Notes: a model not told the origin generated them from the letters alone. A stretch of 64,000 nucleotides of DNA from Treponema denticola (GCF_024181405.1 NZ_CP051302.1:2666001-2730000), one strand, 5' to 3'; positions 34,854-43,604 are shown, counted from the stretch's first letter. Made by a program: numbers and translations.

Positions 34854-34883
34854 TTGACAGAAAGTAATTAATTATTATATAAT
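34854..34883 (+). promoter_or_regulatory. Promoter of the AbrB-type antitoxin gene
   Basis: Perfect consensus boxes TTGACA (34854-34859) and TATAAT (34878-34883) are separated by 18 bp. A strong AAGGAGGTG ribosome site follows just before the ATG at 34915. Confidence 0.85.
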
Positions 34884-34914
34884 AGTATAAGTAAGGAAAG
34901 TAAGGAGGTGTTTT

Positions 34915-35163
34915 ATGGAGCTTGCAAAACTAACATCTAAGGGTCAGATTACAATTCCGCTTGCGATAAGAAATATGCTCGGATTAAAAACCGGCGATAA
35001 AGTTTTTTTTGAAGAAAGCAGAGGAAAAGTTTATATTACAAATGCTTCTCAAATAACTTTAGCAAATATTCAGACTCAAATGCAAGGAGAAGCAGAAAAA
35101 GCCGGCTTTCAAACAGAAGATGACGTTATTGCTTATATTAAAGAGCTAAGGAAAAAGAGTTGA
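34915..35163 (+). CDS. AbrB/MazE/SpoVT-fold antitoxin
   Basis: 82 residues. The N-terminal swapped-hairpin DNA-binding domain is clear: LAKLTSKGQITIPLAIRNML, then LKTGDKVFFEE. The C-terminal 35 residues would bind the toxin. Its stop overlaps the TTG start of the PIN-toxin frame by 3 bp, the usual antitoxin-toxin arrangement. It has a consensus promoter and the strongest ribosome site seen here, so it is probably well expressed and self-regulated. Its partner toxin is frameshifted. Confidence 0.88.
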   Translation: MELAKLTSKGQITIPLAIRNMLGLKTGDKVFFEESRGKVYITNASQITLANIQTQMQGEAEKAGFQTEDDVIAYIKELRKKS

Positions 35164-35578
35164 AGATTTTCATAGATTCAAACATTGTGATTTCTGCGAT
35201 ACTTTTCCCTGATGGTAAGGTTGCTAAAGTTTTTCTCATTTGCTTGAAAATCATACGGTAATAATTTCTTCATATACAAAGGAAGAATGCAAAAAAGTTT
35301 TTGAAAATAAATTTCCATTTAAAAAAGAGTTATTGGGTATTTTCTTTGATGGAATTACTTTTGAAGAATTTAAGAGTCCCGATACAATTGATGAAAATAA
35401 ATATCCAAAAGTTCGTGATATAAAAGATTTGCCGGTTCTTGTATCCGCAATTTTATCTGATTCAGATATTTTGATTACGGGAGACAAGGATTTTGAAGAT
35501 GTAAAAATTGATAAACCGTTAATTTTTACACCATCAAAATATTTCGAATTGATTGCTGAAAAGTATGGATATATTTAG
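35160..35578 (+). pseudogene. PIN-domain toxin, frameshifted
   Basis: Frame one (TTG at 35160) encodes KIFIDSNIVISAILFPDGKVAKVF, a typical PIN N-terminus with the first catalytic Asp, then runs into a stop after a CTC. Adding one T to the run of five at 35230-35234 joins it to the second frame (SHLLENHTVIISSYTKEE...). That frame carries DLPVLVSAILSDSDILITGD with the later acidic residues and ends at 35578. The rebuilt protein would be about 139 residues, the normal size of a PIN ribonuclease. As it stands the toxin is broken, unless the base is a sequencing error or slippage restores it. Confidence 0.78.
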
Positions 35579-35617
35579 GGGTGAAAATAATTTTAAAAAC
35601 CGGAGGATAAAATTAAA

Positions 35618-35671
35618 ATGGATAATTGTATATTTTGTAAAATTATCCGAGATAGAAAACTTATAAACTAA
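35618..35671 (+). pseudogene. 5' stub of a HIT-family hydrolase gene
   Basis: A 17-residue frame, MDNCIFCKIIRDRKLIN, begins with the hallmark start of HIT/HinT proteins (MxNCIFCKII) and has a GGAGG site 11 nt upstream. A stop follows at once and the HIT histidine triad is absent. It is a remnant of the beginning of a gene. Confidence 0.6.
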
Positions 35672-35793
35672 TGCCATATGTGTACATATAAATTTTGAAC
35701 GGTTTTTTGTTGGTTGAAAGAAATAAGTTTTTGAGGTAGAATATGGATAGCCCTAATGTGTATAAGAGGCGGCGGCAAAGGAACTGGAATACG

Positions 35794-35838
35794 ATGAAAT
35801 TGATTAGTTGGAATATGATTGTCAGATTTCACTGCTGA
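35794..35838 (+). pseudogene. Possible 5' stub of an exodeoxyribonuclease III gene
   Basis: A 14-residue frame starts MKLISWN, the canonical first residues of ExoIII/XthA, then diverges and stops. Only seven residues match, so chance is possible, but a second gene-start stub lies 120 bp upstream. The rest of the 284-bp gap shows no gene. Confidence 0.35.
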
Positions 35839-35862
35839 TAAAAAACGAAGGAAAGGTAAAAT

Positions 35863-36513
35863 ATGAAAACTACTTTAAGTTATTTTAAGATACTATTTGA
35901 TTTTTTTAATAAATACGTTCTTTTTCTCAAAAAACAAGTAACTCCGTTTTTAACTGTTGCAGGAGTAATGTTTTTAAGCCTGATATGTGTGGCTGTTGTT
36001 TTATTTAAATTGAGTGAAAAAATAAATTTTTTAAAATTACTAAGTTTTTATGCTTTTAGTTTGAGTTTTATCTTTCTGGTTATATTAATACCGATTGCTA
36101 ATATTAAAATAGGAAAATCATTAACTATAATATCGCATAAGTCATACTTCTATTTTATATTTTTTATCGGCTTGTTCGTATGGCTTATTTTGTCAGAAAC
36201 AATTAAGTTTTTCCCTTCAATTGATTATACTAAAATCTTTATAGATAATACAGTAAATATTATAATCACTATATATGCTTTTCTTACAATAGCTTGGTTT
36301 TCTTATCATTTGGTTTATACTAATGAGTTATCAAAATTACGAAAAAATTTGCAAATCTATATTGTTTTAATCACTTTTTTTCAGCTTTTTGTACTCAAAA
36401 AATATATGAATTTTGACTATTGTATATCAATATTAGTTATTACCTATACCTTTATTCAGTATTTATTTGAAAGTAAAAATCTTGAAATGGAAAATAATAA
36501 GAAAATATTATAA
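35863..36513 (+). CDS. Multi-span membrane protein of unknown function
   Basis: 216 residues with about six hydrophobic segments, for example near residues 26-48, 60-82, 95-115, 125-150 and 165-200. It has short, basic loops and a charged C-terminus. It is very rich in Phe, Ile and Leu, and the DNA is AT-rich compared with housekeeping genes here, which fits recent acquisition. A GAAAGG site precedes the ATG. It stands 110 bp before the McrB-like gene and could belong to the defence region, but no family is recognised. Confidence 0.6.
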   Translation: MKTTLSYFKILFDFFNKYVLFLKKQVTPFLTVAGVMFLSLICVAVVLFKLSEKINFLKLLSFYAFSLSFIFLVILIPIANIKIGKSLTIISHKSYFYFIFFIGLFVWLILSETIKFFPSIDYTKIFIDNTVNIIITIYAFLTIAWFSYHLVYTNELSKLRKNLQIYIVLITFFQLFVLKKYMNFDYCISILVITYTFIQYLFESKNLEMENNKKIL

Positions 36514-36623
36514 GGATATGCTGATGATGCAAATATTGTCAGTTGCATAGAAGATAAAGAAAGGAAATTTTATTATTACGGTTTAACTATTCGGCAAAAA
36601 ATTATATAAAAACTACAAAGGAG

Positions 36624-38984
36624 ATGATGTTAGAAAAAATGTATAAAAATGAAAGTAAAGACAATCATTTTACTTGGATTCCGTTTTATGAAGAATTCGC
36701 ACAAAAATTACTTTTATACAAAGATAAGAGAAAGGAATTAACTCAAATAGTATATAAGCTAAAGCCTGACTATATAAATTATTTAAAATGGAAACCTGAA
36801 AATAGTAATGGGTCAGATAATCCAGAAATTGACCCATTTAGTATTTTTGGAATCTTTAATAGAGGCATCAAAAAATCGAACCGCCTTGATATTATAGAAT
36901 ATTTCAAAACTGCTTTTGAAATTACTTCAAATATTCCTTCAGATTTCGACAGTATACCGACTTTAAATAATCAACGTTCATTTTTCATTAATTCAAATGC
37001 TCCTTCTTTTTCTAAAGATATAGAAGTATTATGGAATATGTTTGAAGCTACATTAAAAAATGACGAAATAAATCTAAACTCTGCATTTGATGAAGCTGCT
37101 AAACATAATGGATGGGGCGAAGCAATGCTTACAATGGCATTATATTGGGTTGCCCCCAATTCATTTCTTGCTTTAGATTCAAAAAATAAAGAGTTTTTGA
37201 AAAAAAATAATTTTCTTATACCGGCTGAGATTACTTTTCAATCATATAAAATACTCCTTGATAAAGTCAGAGCTGAGATGCAAAAAATAGAATCTGCTTT
37301 TAAATCATTTCCTGAATTTTCATATTTAGCATATTTAGATGGAGATACTGAAAGAAAATATTGGTCCGGTGGAATTAAATGGGATAAAAAAGATAAAAAA
37401 AATGAGTTTATTAATGGGAATTTTTGGCAAATAGGTTGGGATAAAGGACATGAATCTAAAGGAGCAAAACAAGCCTGGAAAAATATAAAAAAAGTAAAGG
37501 TCGGTGATTATCTTGCATTTCATAGTTATGGCGGCACAAATGATTTAACCATTCATTATCTTTCAGAAATTATAAGTGTATTACCGGATGAAGGAAAATT
37601 ATCAATAAAAAAATTGCCGGGGAATAATTACTATAAAGGCAAAGGTCCTAAAATGAAATCAGGTACATGGTTTGGTACTTTAATCCCTGTAACTGGAGAT
37701 AAAGCAATTGACACAATATTTCATGTTAATTCGAATACAACAGGAGAAAATCTTATGAATAATGCATATATTACACAGTATATTAATTTCCTTAAAAAGC
37801 ACCACAATATAATTTTACACGGTGCTCCCGGAACCGGGAAAACTTATCTTGCAAAGCAGATAGCTAAACTCATGGATGCAGAAACGGAATTTGTTCAGTT
37901 TCATCCAAGTTATGACTATACGGATTTTGTTGAAGGGTTAAGACCTGTAAATAATACCGATAAAACTAACATGATGTTTGAACGCAAGGATGGAGCCTTT
38001 AAGGCTTTCTGTAAAAAAGCCGTTAAGAATTTACAAGATAGTAAAAAATCTATTCATGAAATGCAGAAAGAAGTTTCCTTCAAAGATAAATTTTTTGAAT
38101 TGCTTGATAAGATACGTAATGGAGATTTAAAGGAGTTACAGCAAAGAACAAACATTCCTCTGGATATTTTACAAGTAACAGATAATGATAATATCGTTGT
38201 TAAAACAAAGGCTTCTGGGAAAGAAACAACATACATTGTTTCTTACGATCGTCTTGAAAAACTGTCAAAAGTGTTTGTTGATAAACAAAGTTTGGATAAT
38301 ATAAAAAATATTGATAAAGAATTTAGAAATGTGATAGGAGGCTCTCATTCTTCTGCATATTGGGCTGCATTAAATTGGATTTATACAAATCAAAATTCTT
38401 CAAGTATTTTGGAAATCTCTGAACCTATAAAGCAAAAAGATTTTATTTTTATTATTGATGAAATCAATCGTGGAGAAATCAGCAAAATTTTTGGAGAACT
38501 TTTCTTTTCCGTTGATCCCGGTTACCGTGGTAAAAAAGGACTTGTAAAAACACAGTATCAGAATCTTGTTGAAACAGGCGACATTTTTGAAGACGGTTTT
38601 TATGTTCCCGAAAATGTTTACATCATCGGTACAATGAACGATATTGACCGCAGCGTTGAAAGCATGGATTTTGCTATGAGACGAAGGTTTGCTTTTAAAG
38701 AAATTACGGCAGCTCAAAGTGCGGAAAATTTTGAGCTTTCAGAAAACACAAAAACACGTATGGAGCGCCTTAACAATGCAATAAGCAAAATTGACGGTCT
38801 TAATTCTGCATATCATATAGGAGCTGCTTACTTTAAGCAATTGGATGATGACATGGAAACTTCTGATGAGCTTTGGGAAAATTCATTGCATGATCTTCTT
38901 GTTGAATATTTAAAAGGAAGCGGAAATGAAGAAAGCAATCTTGAATTATTAAAGAATGCTTTTGATATGATAAATATTGAATAA
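36624..38984 (+). CDS. mcrB: McrB-like AAA+ GTPase of a type IV restriction system
   Basis: 786 residues. The C-terminal half is an McrB-type AAA+ motor with Walker A HGAPGTGKTYLAKQ (about 393-406), Walker B FIFIIDEINRGEISKIFGEL and the family element TMNDIDRSVESMDFAMRRRF with the MNxxDRS signature. The N-terminal half contains a likely modified-base reader region, with NFWQIGWDKGHESKGAKQAW and VGDYLAFHSYGG resembling EVE/PUA-type folds. In the family, GTP-driven McrB moves on DNA containing methylated or otherwise modified cytosines and activates McrC. It is followed 5 bp later by mcrC. The start may be a few codons further in, since a second ATG follows at once. Confidence 0.88.
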   Translation: MMLEKMYKNESKDNHFTWIPFYEEFAQKLLLYKDKRKELTQIVYKLKPDYINYLKWKPENSNGSDNPEIDPFSIFGIFNRGIKKSNRLDIIEYFKTAFEITSNIPSDFDSIPTLNNQRSFFINSNAPSFSKDIEVLWNMFEATLKNDEINLNSAFDEAAKHNGWGEAMLTMALYWVAPNSFLALDSKNKEFLKKNNFLIPAEITFQSYKILLDKVRAEMQKIESAFKSFPEFSYLAYLDGDTERKYWSGGIKWDKKDKKNEFINGNFWQIGWDKGHESKGAKQAWKNIKKVKVGDYLAFHSYGGTNDLTIHYLSEIISVLPDEGKLSIKKLPGNNYYKGKGPKMKSGTWFGTLIPVTGDKAIDTIFHVNSNTTGENLMNNAYITQYINFLKKHHNIILHGAPGTGKTYLAKQIAKLMDAETEFVQFHPSYDYTDFVEGLRPVNNTDKTNMMFERKDGAFKAFCKKAVKNLQDSKKSIHEMQKEVSFKDKFFELLDKIRNGDLKELQQRTNIPLDILQVTDNDNIVVKTKASGKETTYIVSYDRLEKLSKVFVDKQSLDNIKNIDKEFRNVIGGSHSSAYWAALNWIYTNQNSSSILEISEPIKQKDFIFIIDEINRGEISKIFGELFFSVDPGYRGKKGLVKTQYQNLVETGDIFEDGFYVPENVYIIGTMNDIDRSVESMDFAMRRRFAFKEITAAQSAENFELSENTKTRMERLNNAISKIDGLNSAYHIGAAYFKQLDDDMETSDELWENSLHDLLVEYLKGSGNEESNLELLKNAFDMINIE

Positions 38985-38989
38985 TTTTT

Positions 38990-40342
38990 ATGGCTATTTT
39001 TAAAACAACAGACAATAACGGCGGCAAACGCTTGCAAGTCATTAATCAAGAATATGGAGAAACTGATTTTAAGGCAGCCGTAAGTGATATAAAAAGAATT
39101 TCAAATAAAACGCTTGCAGAACTTTCAACGGAGGAAAACCTTTTGCTATTTCCGACAAAGTTGGAAGATTCTGCAGACTTACTAAAAGAGTCAAAACTCG
39201 GAAGCCTTACAAAATCAGACAAGGAAGAAGATTATATTTTTTCTACGGAAAATATAGCGGGATTCATTGGCATAAATGATACTGATATTTCCATAACCTC
39301 ACGATTTGCAAAAAACGAAGATGATTATTTTTTTCATTACATGATTCAAAAAGTACTAAACCTTAATATTACAAACCTCAATTTTTCATCTTCACAAGAA
39401 AATGCATTAAACTTACTTATTTATATATTCCCACGGCTTTTGCAAAAAGCTCTCTCTCAAGGTATGTACAAAGAATATAAAACTTTTCATAAAAATGATG
39501 AAAATATCAGGGGTGTCATTGAGATTTCCCGTCATATTCAAAAAAATATTCCCTTTGAAGGAAAGATTACATACAAAACAAGAGAATATTCTTATGACAA
39601 TACAACAACAGAACTTGTACGGCACACGATTGAATATATCTCAGCCAAAAAAGATATTGCCGGTATTTTAACTTCTTCTCAAGAAATTCGTGATGCTGTC
39701 AAAACAATCAAAATGGCAACGCCTCTTTACAATTCAGGTGAAAGACAAAAAATAATAGCTGTTGCTATAAAAAAACAAAACCATCCGTATTTTACCTATT
39801 ATGTTCCGCTAAAAAAATTATGTATTCAAATTCTTCAAAATAAAAAAATAAAATTTGCACGGCAGAAGAATCGTGTATACGGAATTTTATTTGACGTTTC
39901 ATGGCTTTGGGAACAATACCTTGCAACAATATTAAAACAAATCGGATTTTTACATCCTGAAAATAGAAAAGGAGTAGGGGGAATATCTGTTTTAACCAAT
40001 AATATCGGCCGATTTATTCCTGATTTTTATAGAGATGATTTTGTGCTGGATGCTAAATATAAACCTTTTGATAAAAGGAATCCGCCTTCCGATGATTTAG
40101 CCCAAGTTATAGCATATATGCATATTATAAAAACTATGAAGGGAGCTTACATATATCCATCTGAAAATGAAAATGAGACAATTTTAAATGAGTTAGGAGA
40201 AATAAAGGGGATGGGAGGGATGCTTTACCTATGTCCTTTTTATATTCCGCAAAATTGCAGCACTTTTTCGGAGTTTTCAGAAAAAATAAGAAAAAAAATG
40301 GAATCAAAATTAAGAAGATGGATAAATTCTGATGAATTCTGA
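38990..40342 (+). CDS. mcrC: McrC-like nuclease subunit of the type IV restriction system
   Basis: 450 residues. The C-terminal part contains a PD-(D/E)XK core, IPDFYRDDFVLDAKYKPFD, with the catalytic Asp and the DAK pair. The N-terminal and middle parts match the McrC architecture that contacts the McrB ring (IRGVIEISRHIQKNIPFEG and similar). Together with McrB it cuts DNA bearing modified bases. It begins 5 bp after mcrB without a clear separate ribosome site, so translation is probably coupled. Confidence 0.87.
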   Translation: MAIFKTTDNNGGKRLQVINQEYGETDFKAAVSDIKRISNKTLAELSTEENLLLFPTKLEDSADLLKESKLGSLTKSDKEEDYIFSTENIAGFIGINDTDISITSRFAKNEDDYFFHYMIQKVLNLNITNLNFSSSQENALNLLIYIFPRLLQKALSQGMYKEYKTFHKNDENIRGVIEISRHIQKNIPFEGKITYKTREYSYDNTTTELVRHTIEYISAKKDIAGILTSSQEIRDAVKTIKMATPLYNSGERQKIIAVAIKKQNHPYFTYYVPLKKLCIQILQNKKIKFARQKNRVYGILFDVSWLWEQYLATILKQIGFLHPENRKGVGGISVLTNNIGRFIPDFYRDDFVLDAKYKPFDKRNPPSDDLAQVIAYMHIIKTMKGAYIYPSENENETILNELGEIKGMGGMLYLCPFYIPQNCSTFSEFSEKIRKKMESKLRRWINSDEF

Positions 40343-40362
40343 TAAAATCGATTTACGTACAA

Positions 40363-40527
40363 ATGGTAAAAGAGATTGTAAAAGCCGAAAAAAAACAATC
40401 GGAGGGAGATATAAAGTTATCGACACTTATTGATTATGTTGATAGTATTGGAATGGGGCTGGAAATAAAAATATACCCTAAATTAGATAACTCAAAAGTT
40501 AACGAAGAAGTTTTGTTGAGAATATAA
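40363..40527 (+). pseudogene. C-terminal remnant of an HTH-type (XRE/HigA-like) antitoxin
   Basis: A 54-residue frame, with IKLSTLIDYVDSIGMGLEIKIYPK as its recognisable part (shown here as two joined blocks: IKLSTLIDYVDSIG and MGLEIKIYPK). This matches the end of XRE-type antitoxins, where a helix is followed by a short amphipathic strand. The DNA-binding first half is missing and there is no ribosome site. Confidence 0.5.
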
Positions 40528-40567
40528 GAGAGAAAAAGTAGAGAAAAGAGTTAAGGAGAGTATAGCT

Positions 40568-41008
40568 GTGAACATACGGATTATGACTGCAAATGACTAC
40601 GACGCGGTATATGCGCTGTGGATGTCTTGTACAGGGATGGGGCTTAATACTATAGACGATTCAAAAGAAGGAATTACTAAATTTTTAATACGTAATCCCG
40701 AAACATGTTTTGTCGCCGAAAGCGGAGAAAAAATTACCGGAGTCATCTTGACCGGAAATGATGGTCGCAGGGGATACATATATCATTTGGCTGTCAGCCC
40801 TGAATGCCGCAAGCAAGGAATAGGTGCACAGCTTTTGTCCGCCGCCTTGAAAGCTTTAAAGAAAATCGGCATAGTCAAAGTTGCATTAGTTGTATTCGGT
40901 AAAAATAAAAGCGGAAATGATTTTTGGGAAAAAATGGGGTTTACTTCGAGAGACGATTTGATATATCGAAATAAAGCTCTGACCGACATCTGCCGCATAG
41001 ATACGTAG
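40568..41008 (+). CDS. GNAT family N-acetyltransferase
   Basis: 146 residues from a GTG at 40568, with AAGGAG upstream. The acetyl-CoA-binding motif A is YIYHLAVSPECRKQGIGAQLL and the C-terminal part reads KVALVVFGKNKSGNDFWEKMGF, typical of GNAT enzymes. It may acetylate a protein N-terminus, an amino sugar or an antibiotic; the substrate cannot be told. It ends the accessory block before the signalling locus. Confidence 0.85.
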   Translation: MNIRIMTANDYDAVYALWMSCTGMGLNTIDDSKEGITKFLIRNPETCFVAESGEKITGVILTGNDGRRGYIYHLAVSPECRKQGIGAQLLSAALKALKKIGIVKVALVVFGKNKSGNDFWEKMGFTSRDDLIYRNKALTDICRIDT

Positions 41009-41137
41009 CCGATGGAGTATACAAACTGATAATAACATAGATACAATGCGATTACTTGAAAAACCTGATATTTTAATGTATCATACCGGCAAGTTTGATG
41101 TTCGGTAGATGCACCACTGCCGTGCTCTGGAGGAAAA

Positions 41138-41875
41138 ATGAAAAAAATATCGTTTGAATTAATCAAAAAAATTGATTTTGTGTTAATTTTTATTTTCTTA
41201 ATTTTGGGAATTATTACATGGGCTATTATTATGATAAACATATTTAACCCATTTAGCGGCAGCCATACCGTATCAAATGCAGTAACAATTGTTGAAGACG
41301 ATACAAAAGAGGAGATACGGGAATATATTGAATTCAACAAAAAGCTAAAAGATGTTTTTATTTTTAATCTTAAAAGCTCAAAAATAAAAGCCGATGGATT
41401 GTATGACGATATATCTGCATCATCCTTTAAATCGAGTTTAAGTTTTTCAGGGAAAACACATAACGAAGGAATAACCAACTTTATTTTTATAAAAGATACA
41501 AGTTATGAAGAGTATAAATTATTTGACTCAAATATTTTTATATATAAATATAGATTTGCTGAAGAAAGAATCGGAAAGGATATTTATTGCGATAAAAATA
41601 TTTATGCTGTTGTAAATGAAGACACAAATGATGATAAGACTCTAAATTCGGAAGATAATATAGCCTTATATATTTCCGACTATGACGGTAAAAATTTAAT
41701 TAAAATTTCAAACTCGGTATATAAAGTTAGAATTACAGACAATAACCAACTCTTATTTACCGAATATGACGGAAGCCTTTTGACATTCTTTTTGTATGAT
41801 CTTAATTTAAATAAAAAAACTAAATTAAAGTCAGCCAAACAAGAAGCTCCGGAAAAACATATTTCTTTCTATTGA
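41138..41875 (+). CDS. Membrane-anchored extracytoplasmic protein next to a two-component system
   Basis: 245 residues, with a GGAGG site before the ATG. One membrane segment (residues 12-36, FVLIFIFLILGIITWAIIMI) is followed by an outside domain of about 205 residues. This has an EF-hand-like loop DTNDDKTLNSED, then NIALYISDYDGKNLIKIS and other strands resembling a small beta-propeller or beta-sandwich. The regulator and kinase follow directly (16 bp), so it could sense an outside signal or the exporter's state. No named family is recognised. Confidence 0.65.
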   Translation: MKKISFELIKKIDFVLIFIFLILGIITWAIIMINIFNPFSGSHTVSNAVTIVEDDTKEEIREYIEFNKKLKDVFIFNLKSSKIKADGLYDDISASSFKSSLSFSGKTHNEGITNFIFIKDTSYEEYKLFDSNIFIYKYRFAEERIGKDIYCDKNIYAVVNEDTNDDKTLNSEDNIALYISDYDGKNLIKISNSVYKVRITDNNQLLFTEYDGSLLTFFLYDLNLNKKTKLKSAKQEAPEKHISFY

Positions 41876-41891
41876 TAAGATTAGCAAAACC

Positions 41892-42611
41892 ATGCTTAGA
41901 ATAGCCGTCATCGAAGATAATGAAGTTCAATCCAGACTCATAAAAGACTATGCAAACGAATGGGCAAATAAAAATAGTCTTTTGCCGGAAATTAAACTTT
42001 TTTCTTCAGGCGAACAGTTTTGGTTTGAATTTGAAGAGCTTTCCGATATAGATATCATCTTATTGGATATACAGATGTCTAGGATAAGCGGCATAGAGCT
42101 TGCCAAAAAAATAAGAAAAACAAAAAGCGATGCCGTTATCATCTTTATAACAGGTATACCCGACTATATGCAGGAAGGATACGATGTCGAAGCCTTGCAC
42201 TATCTTTTAAAGCCTGTAAAAAAAGAAAAACTTTTTGATTGCTTGGATCGAGCCTTAAAAAAACAGGATAAAGTTAAAGAAGAAAATTTTGTATTTTCAT
42301 GCGAAGGCCGCCTTACAACATTAAAGCAATCTGAAATTGTTTTTATAGAATCTATTTCACATAATTTAAAAATAAAAACTTTAAAAAGCGAGTACATAAC
42401 AAGAATGAATTTATCGGAGGCGGAAGAAAAGTTAAATTCCAAACTATTTGTAAAAACTCATAGAGCCTTTATCGCAAACCTGATGCACATAAGGCAGCTT
42501 CAAAAAGACAAGGCCGTCCTTGCAGATAATACTTTAATTCCGATAAGCCGCAGGGAATATAAAAATGTCAACACCCTCTTTATCGGCTTTTTTACCCAAG
42601 GAGAAATCTGA
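41892..42611 (+). CDS. LytTR-family response regulator
   Basis: 239 residues. The receiver domain (1-120) has the acidic pair near the start (VIEDNE) and the phospho-acceptor Asp59 in IILLDIQMSRISGIE. It also has the KP lysine in LLKPVKKEK. The C-terminal LytTR DNA-binding domain (about 135-235) has VFIESISHNLKIKT, KTHRAFIANLMHI and ISRREYKNV. This is the AgrA/LytR architecture. The stop overlaps the kinase start by 1 bp. Likely targets are the downstream ABC genes or its own operon. Confidence 0.92.
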   Translation: MLRIAVIEDNEVQSRLIKDYANEWANKNSLLPEIKLFSSGEQFWFEFEELSDIDIILLDIQMSRISGIELAKKIRKTKSDAVIIFITGIPDYMQEGYDVEALHYLLKPVKKEKLFDCLDRALKKQDKVKEENFVFSCEGRLTTLKQSEIVFIESISHNLKIKTLKSEYITRMNLSEAEEKLNSKLFVKTHRAFIANLMHIRQLQKDKAVLADNTLIPISRREYKNVNTLFIGFFTQGEI

Positions 42612-43351
42612 TGTTCATTTTTATACTTGTTTTAAGCTCAATCCTTCTGCTGTTTATACTTCTGTACTTTTTAATTAGAAGAGCCGTCAATAAGCGTTTT
42701 AATGATTTTGAAAACGGCCTTATCAATAAATATTACGAGGATGTAGATTCCATCTATAAAAAAATGCGCGGCTGGCGGCACGACTTTCATAATCATATTC
42801 AAGTTATGAAGGCTTATCTTGAATTTAAAAACTATGATGAACTTGAAAGCTATTTAAACAATCTAACCGATGACTTGATTAAGGTAGACAGTGTAATCAA
42901 AACCGGAAACTTGATGAGCGATGCAATCTTAAATACAAAGGCAGCTATCGCTCTTTCTCATGATATAAAACTAAACATAAAAGCCTCCATTCCTCAAAAC
43001 ATAGCCTTAAGCGACCTTGAACTTTGCGTAATAATAGGAAACCTTTTTGACAATGCCATTGAAGGTGCTTTAAGTCTAAAAGAAAAAGAGAAAAGATTTA
43101 TAAGGGTGTACATAAGAAAATTAAATGACAACCTCTATATCTCGTTTACAAATTCTTGCGAAGGCCTCCGCAAAAAGACCCAAGGAAAATTTCTTACAAC
43201 AAAAGAAGGTAAAGATCACGGCTTCGGCTCAGGCCGCATCGATGCTATAGTAAAAAAATATTCTGCCTTTATAAACCGCCAAAGCGAAGAAGGCGCCTTC
43301 GCCGTCGAACTCATGTTTCCGCTTCTCTTGGGCAGCAACCCGCAGTTTTGA
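42611..43351 (+). CDS. Minimal AgrC-type (HPK10) sensor histidine kinase
   Basis: 246 residues, unusually short. A single membrane segment (residues 3-23) and a short linker lead to the HPK10 phospho-acceptor box WRHDFHNHIQVMKAYLEF, with His57 the likely site. The ATPase domain has the N-box (IIGNLFDNAIEGALSLK) and the G-box GFGSGRIDAIVKKY. AgrC proteins usually have five to seven membrane spans; here the sensor is nearly absent, so signal input may come from the neighbouring membrane protein or the exporters. It is translationally coupled to the regulator. Confidence 0.9.
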   Translation: MFIFILVLSSILLLFILLYFLIRRAVNKRFNDFENGLINKYYEDVDSIYKKMRGWRHDFHNHIQVMKAYLEFKNYDELESYLNNLTDDLIKVDSVIKTGNLMSDAILNTKAAIALSHDIKLNIKASIPQNIALSDLELCVIIGNLFDNAIEGALSLKEKEKRFIRVYIRKLNDNLYISFTNSCEGLRKKTQGKFLTTKEGKDHGFGSGRIDAIVKKYSAFINRQSEEGAFAVELMFPLLLGSNPQF

Positions 43352-43390
43352 AAATATAGACGCAGAATATGCCCGCCCCTTCGCAAGTCC

Positions 43391-43511
43391 TTTTGAAAAT
43401 AGGCGAGGTAAGTACAAGGAGTTTAACAAAAGCGAAGCGGAGGCGTACTTACTGTACGTTGAGCATTCGCTTTTGTGTAACGACGCAGTAATTGCCCGCA
43501 TATTTTCAAAA
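43391..43511. repeat. 121-bp nested inverted-repeat element, copy B
   Basis: The outer stem is TTTTGAAAATA (43391-43401) with TATTTTCAAAA (43501-43511). The middle stem is ACAAAAGCGAA (43426-43436) with TTCGCTTTTGT (43466-43476). The apical stem is CGTAC (43444-43448) with GTACG (43454-43458). It sits in the 253-bp gap between the kinase and the first ABC gene and is the same length as the copy at 24105. A TATAAT at 43575-43580 without a good -35 box may belong to the ABC operon. Confidence 0.75.
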
Positions 43512-43604
43512 AACCGTCTATGCCAAATCTAATACCATCTATGCCATTCTCTCCCAAAACCTTAGTTTTTATTGTATAATAAGGCTCATTGGAGGGCAAC
43601 TCTT

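Noticed and set aside
41047..41109. A 20-codon frame MRLLEKPDILMYHTGKFDVR between the acetyltransferase and the signalling locus.
   Set aside because: It has no ribosome site and no recognised family; it could be a peptide or a remnant, but support is too thin to annotate.
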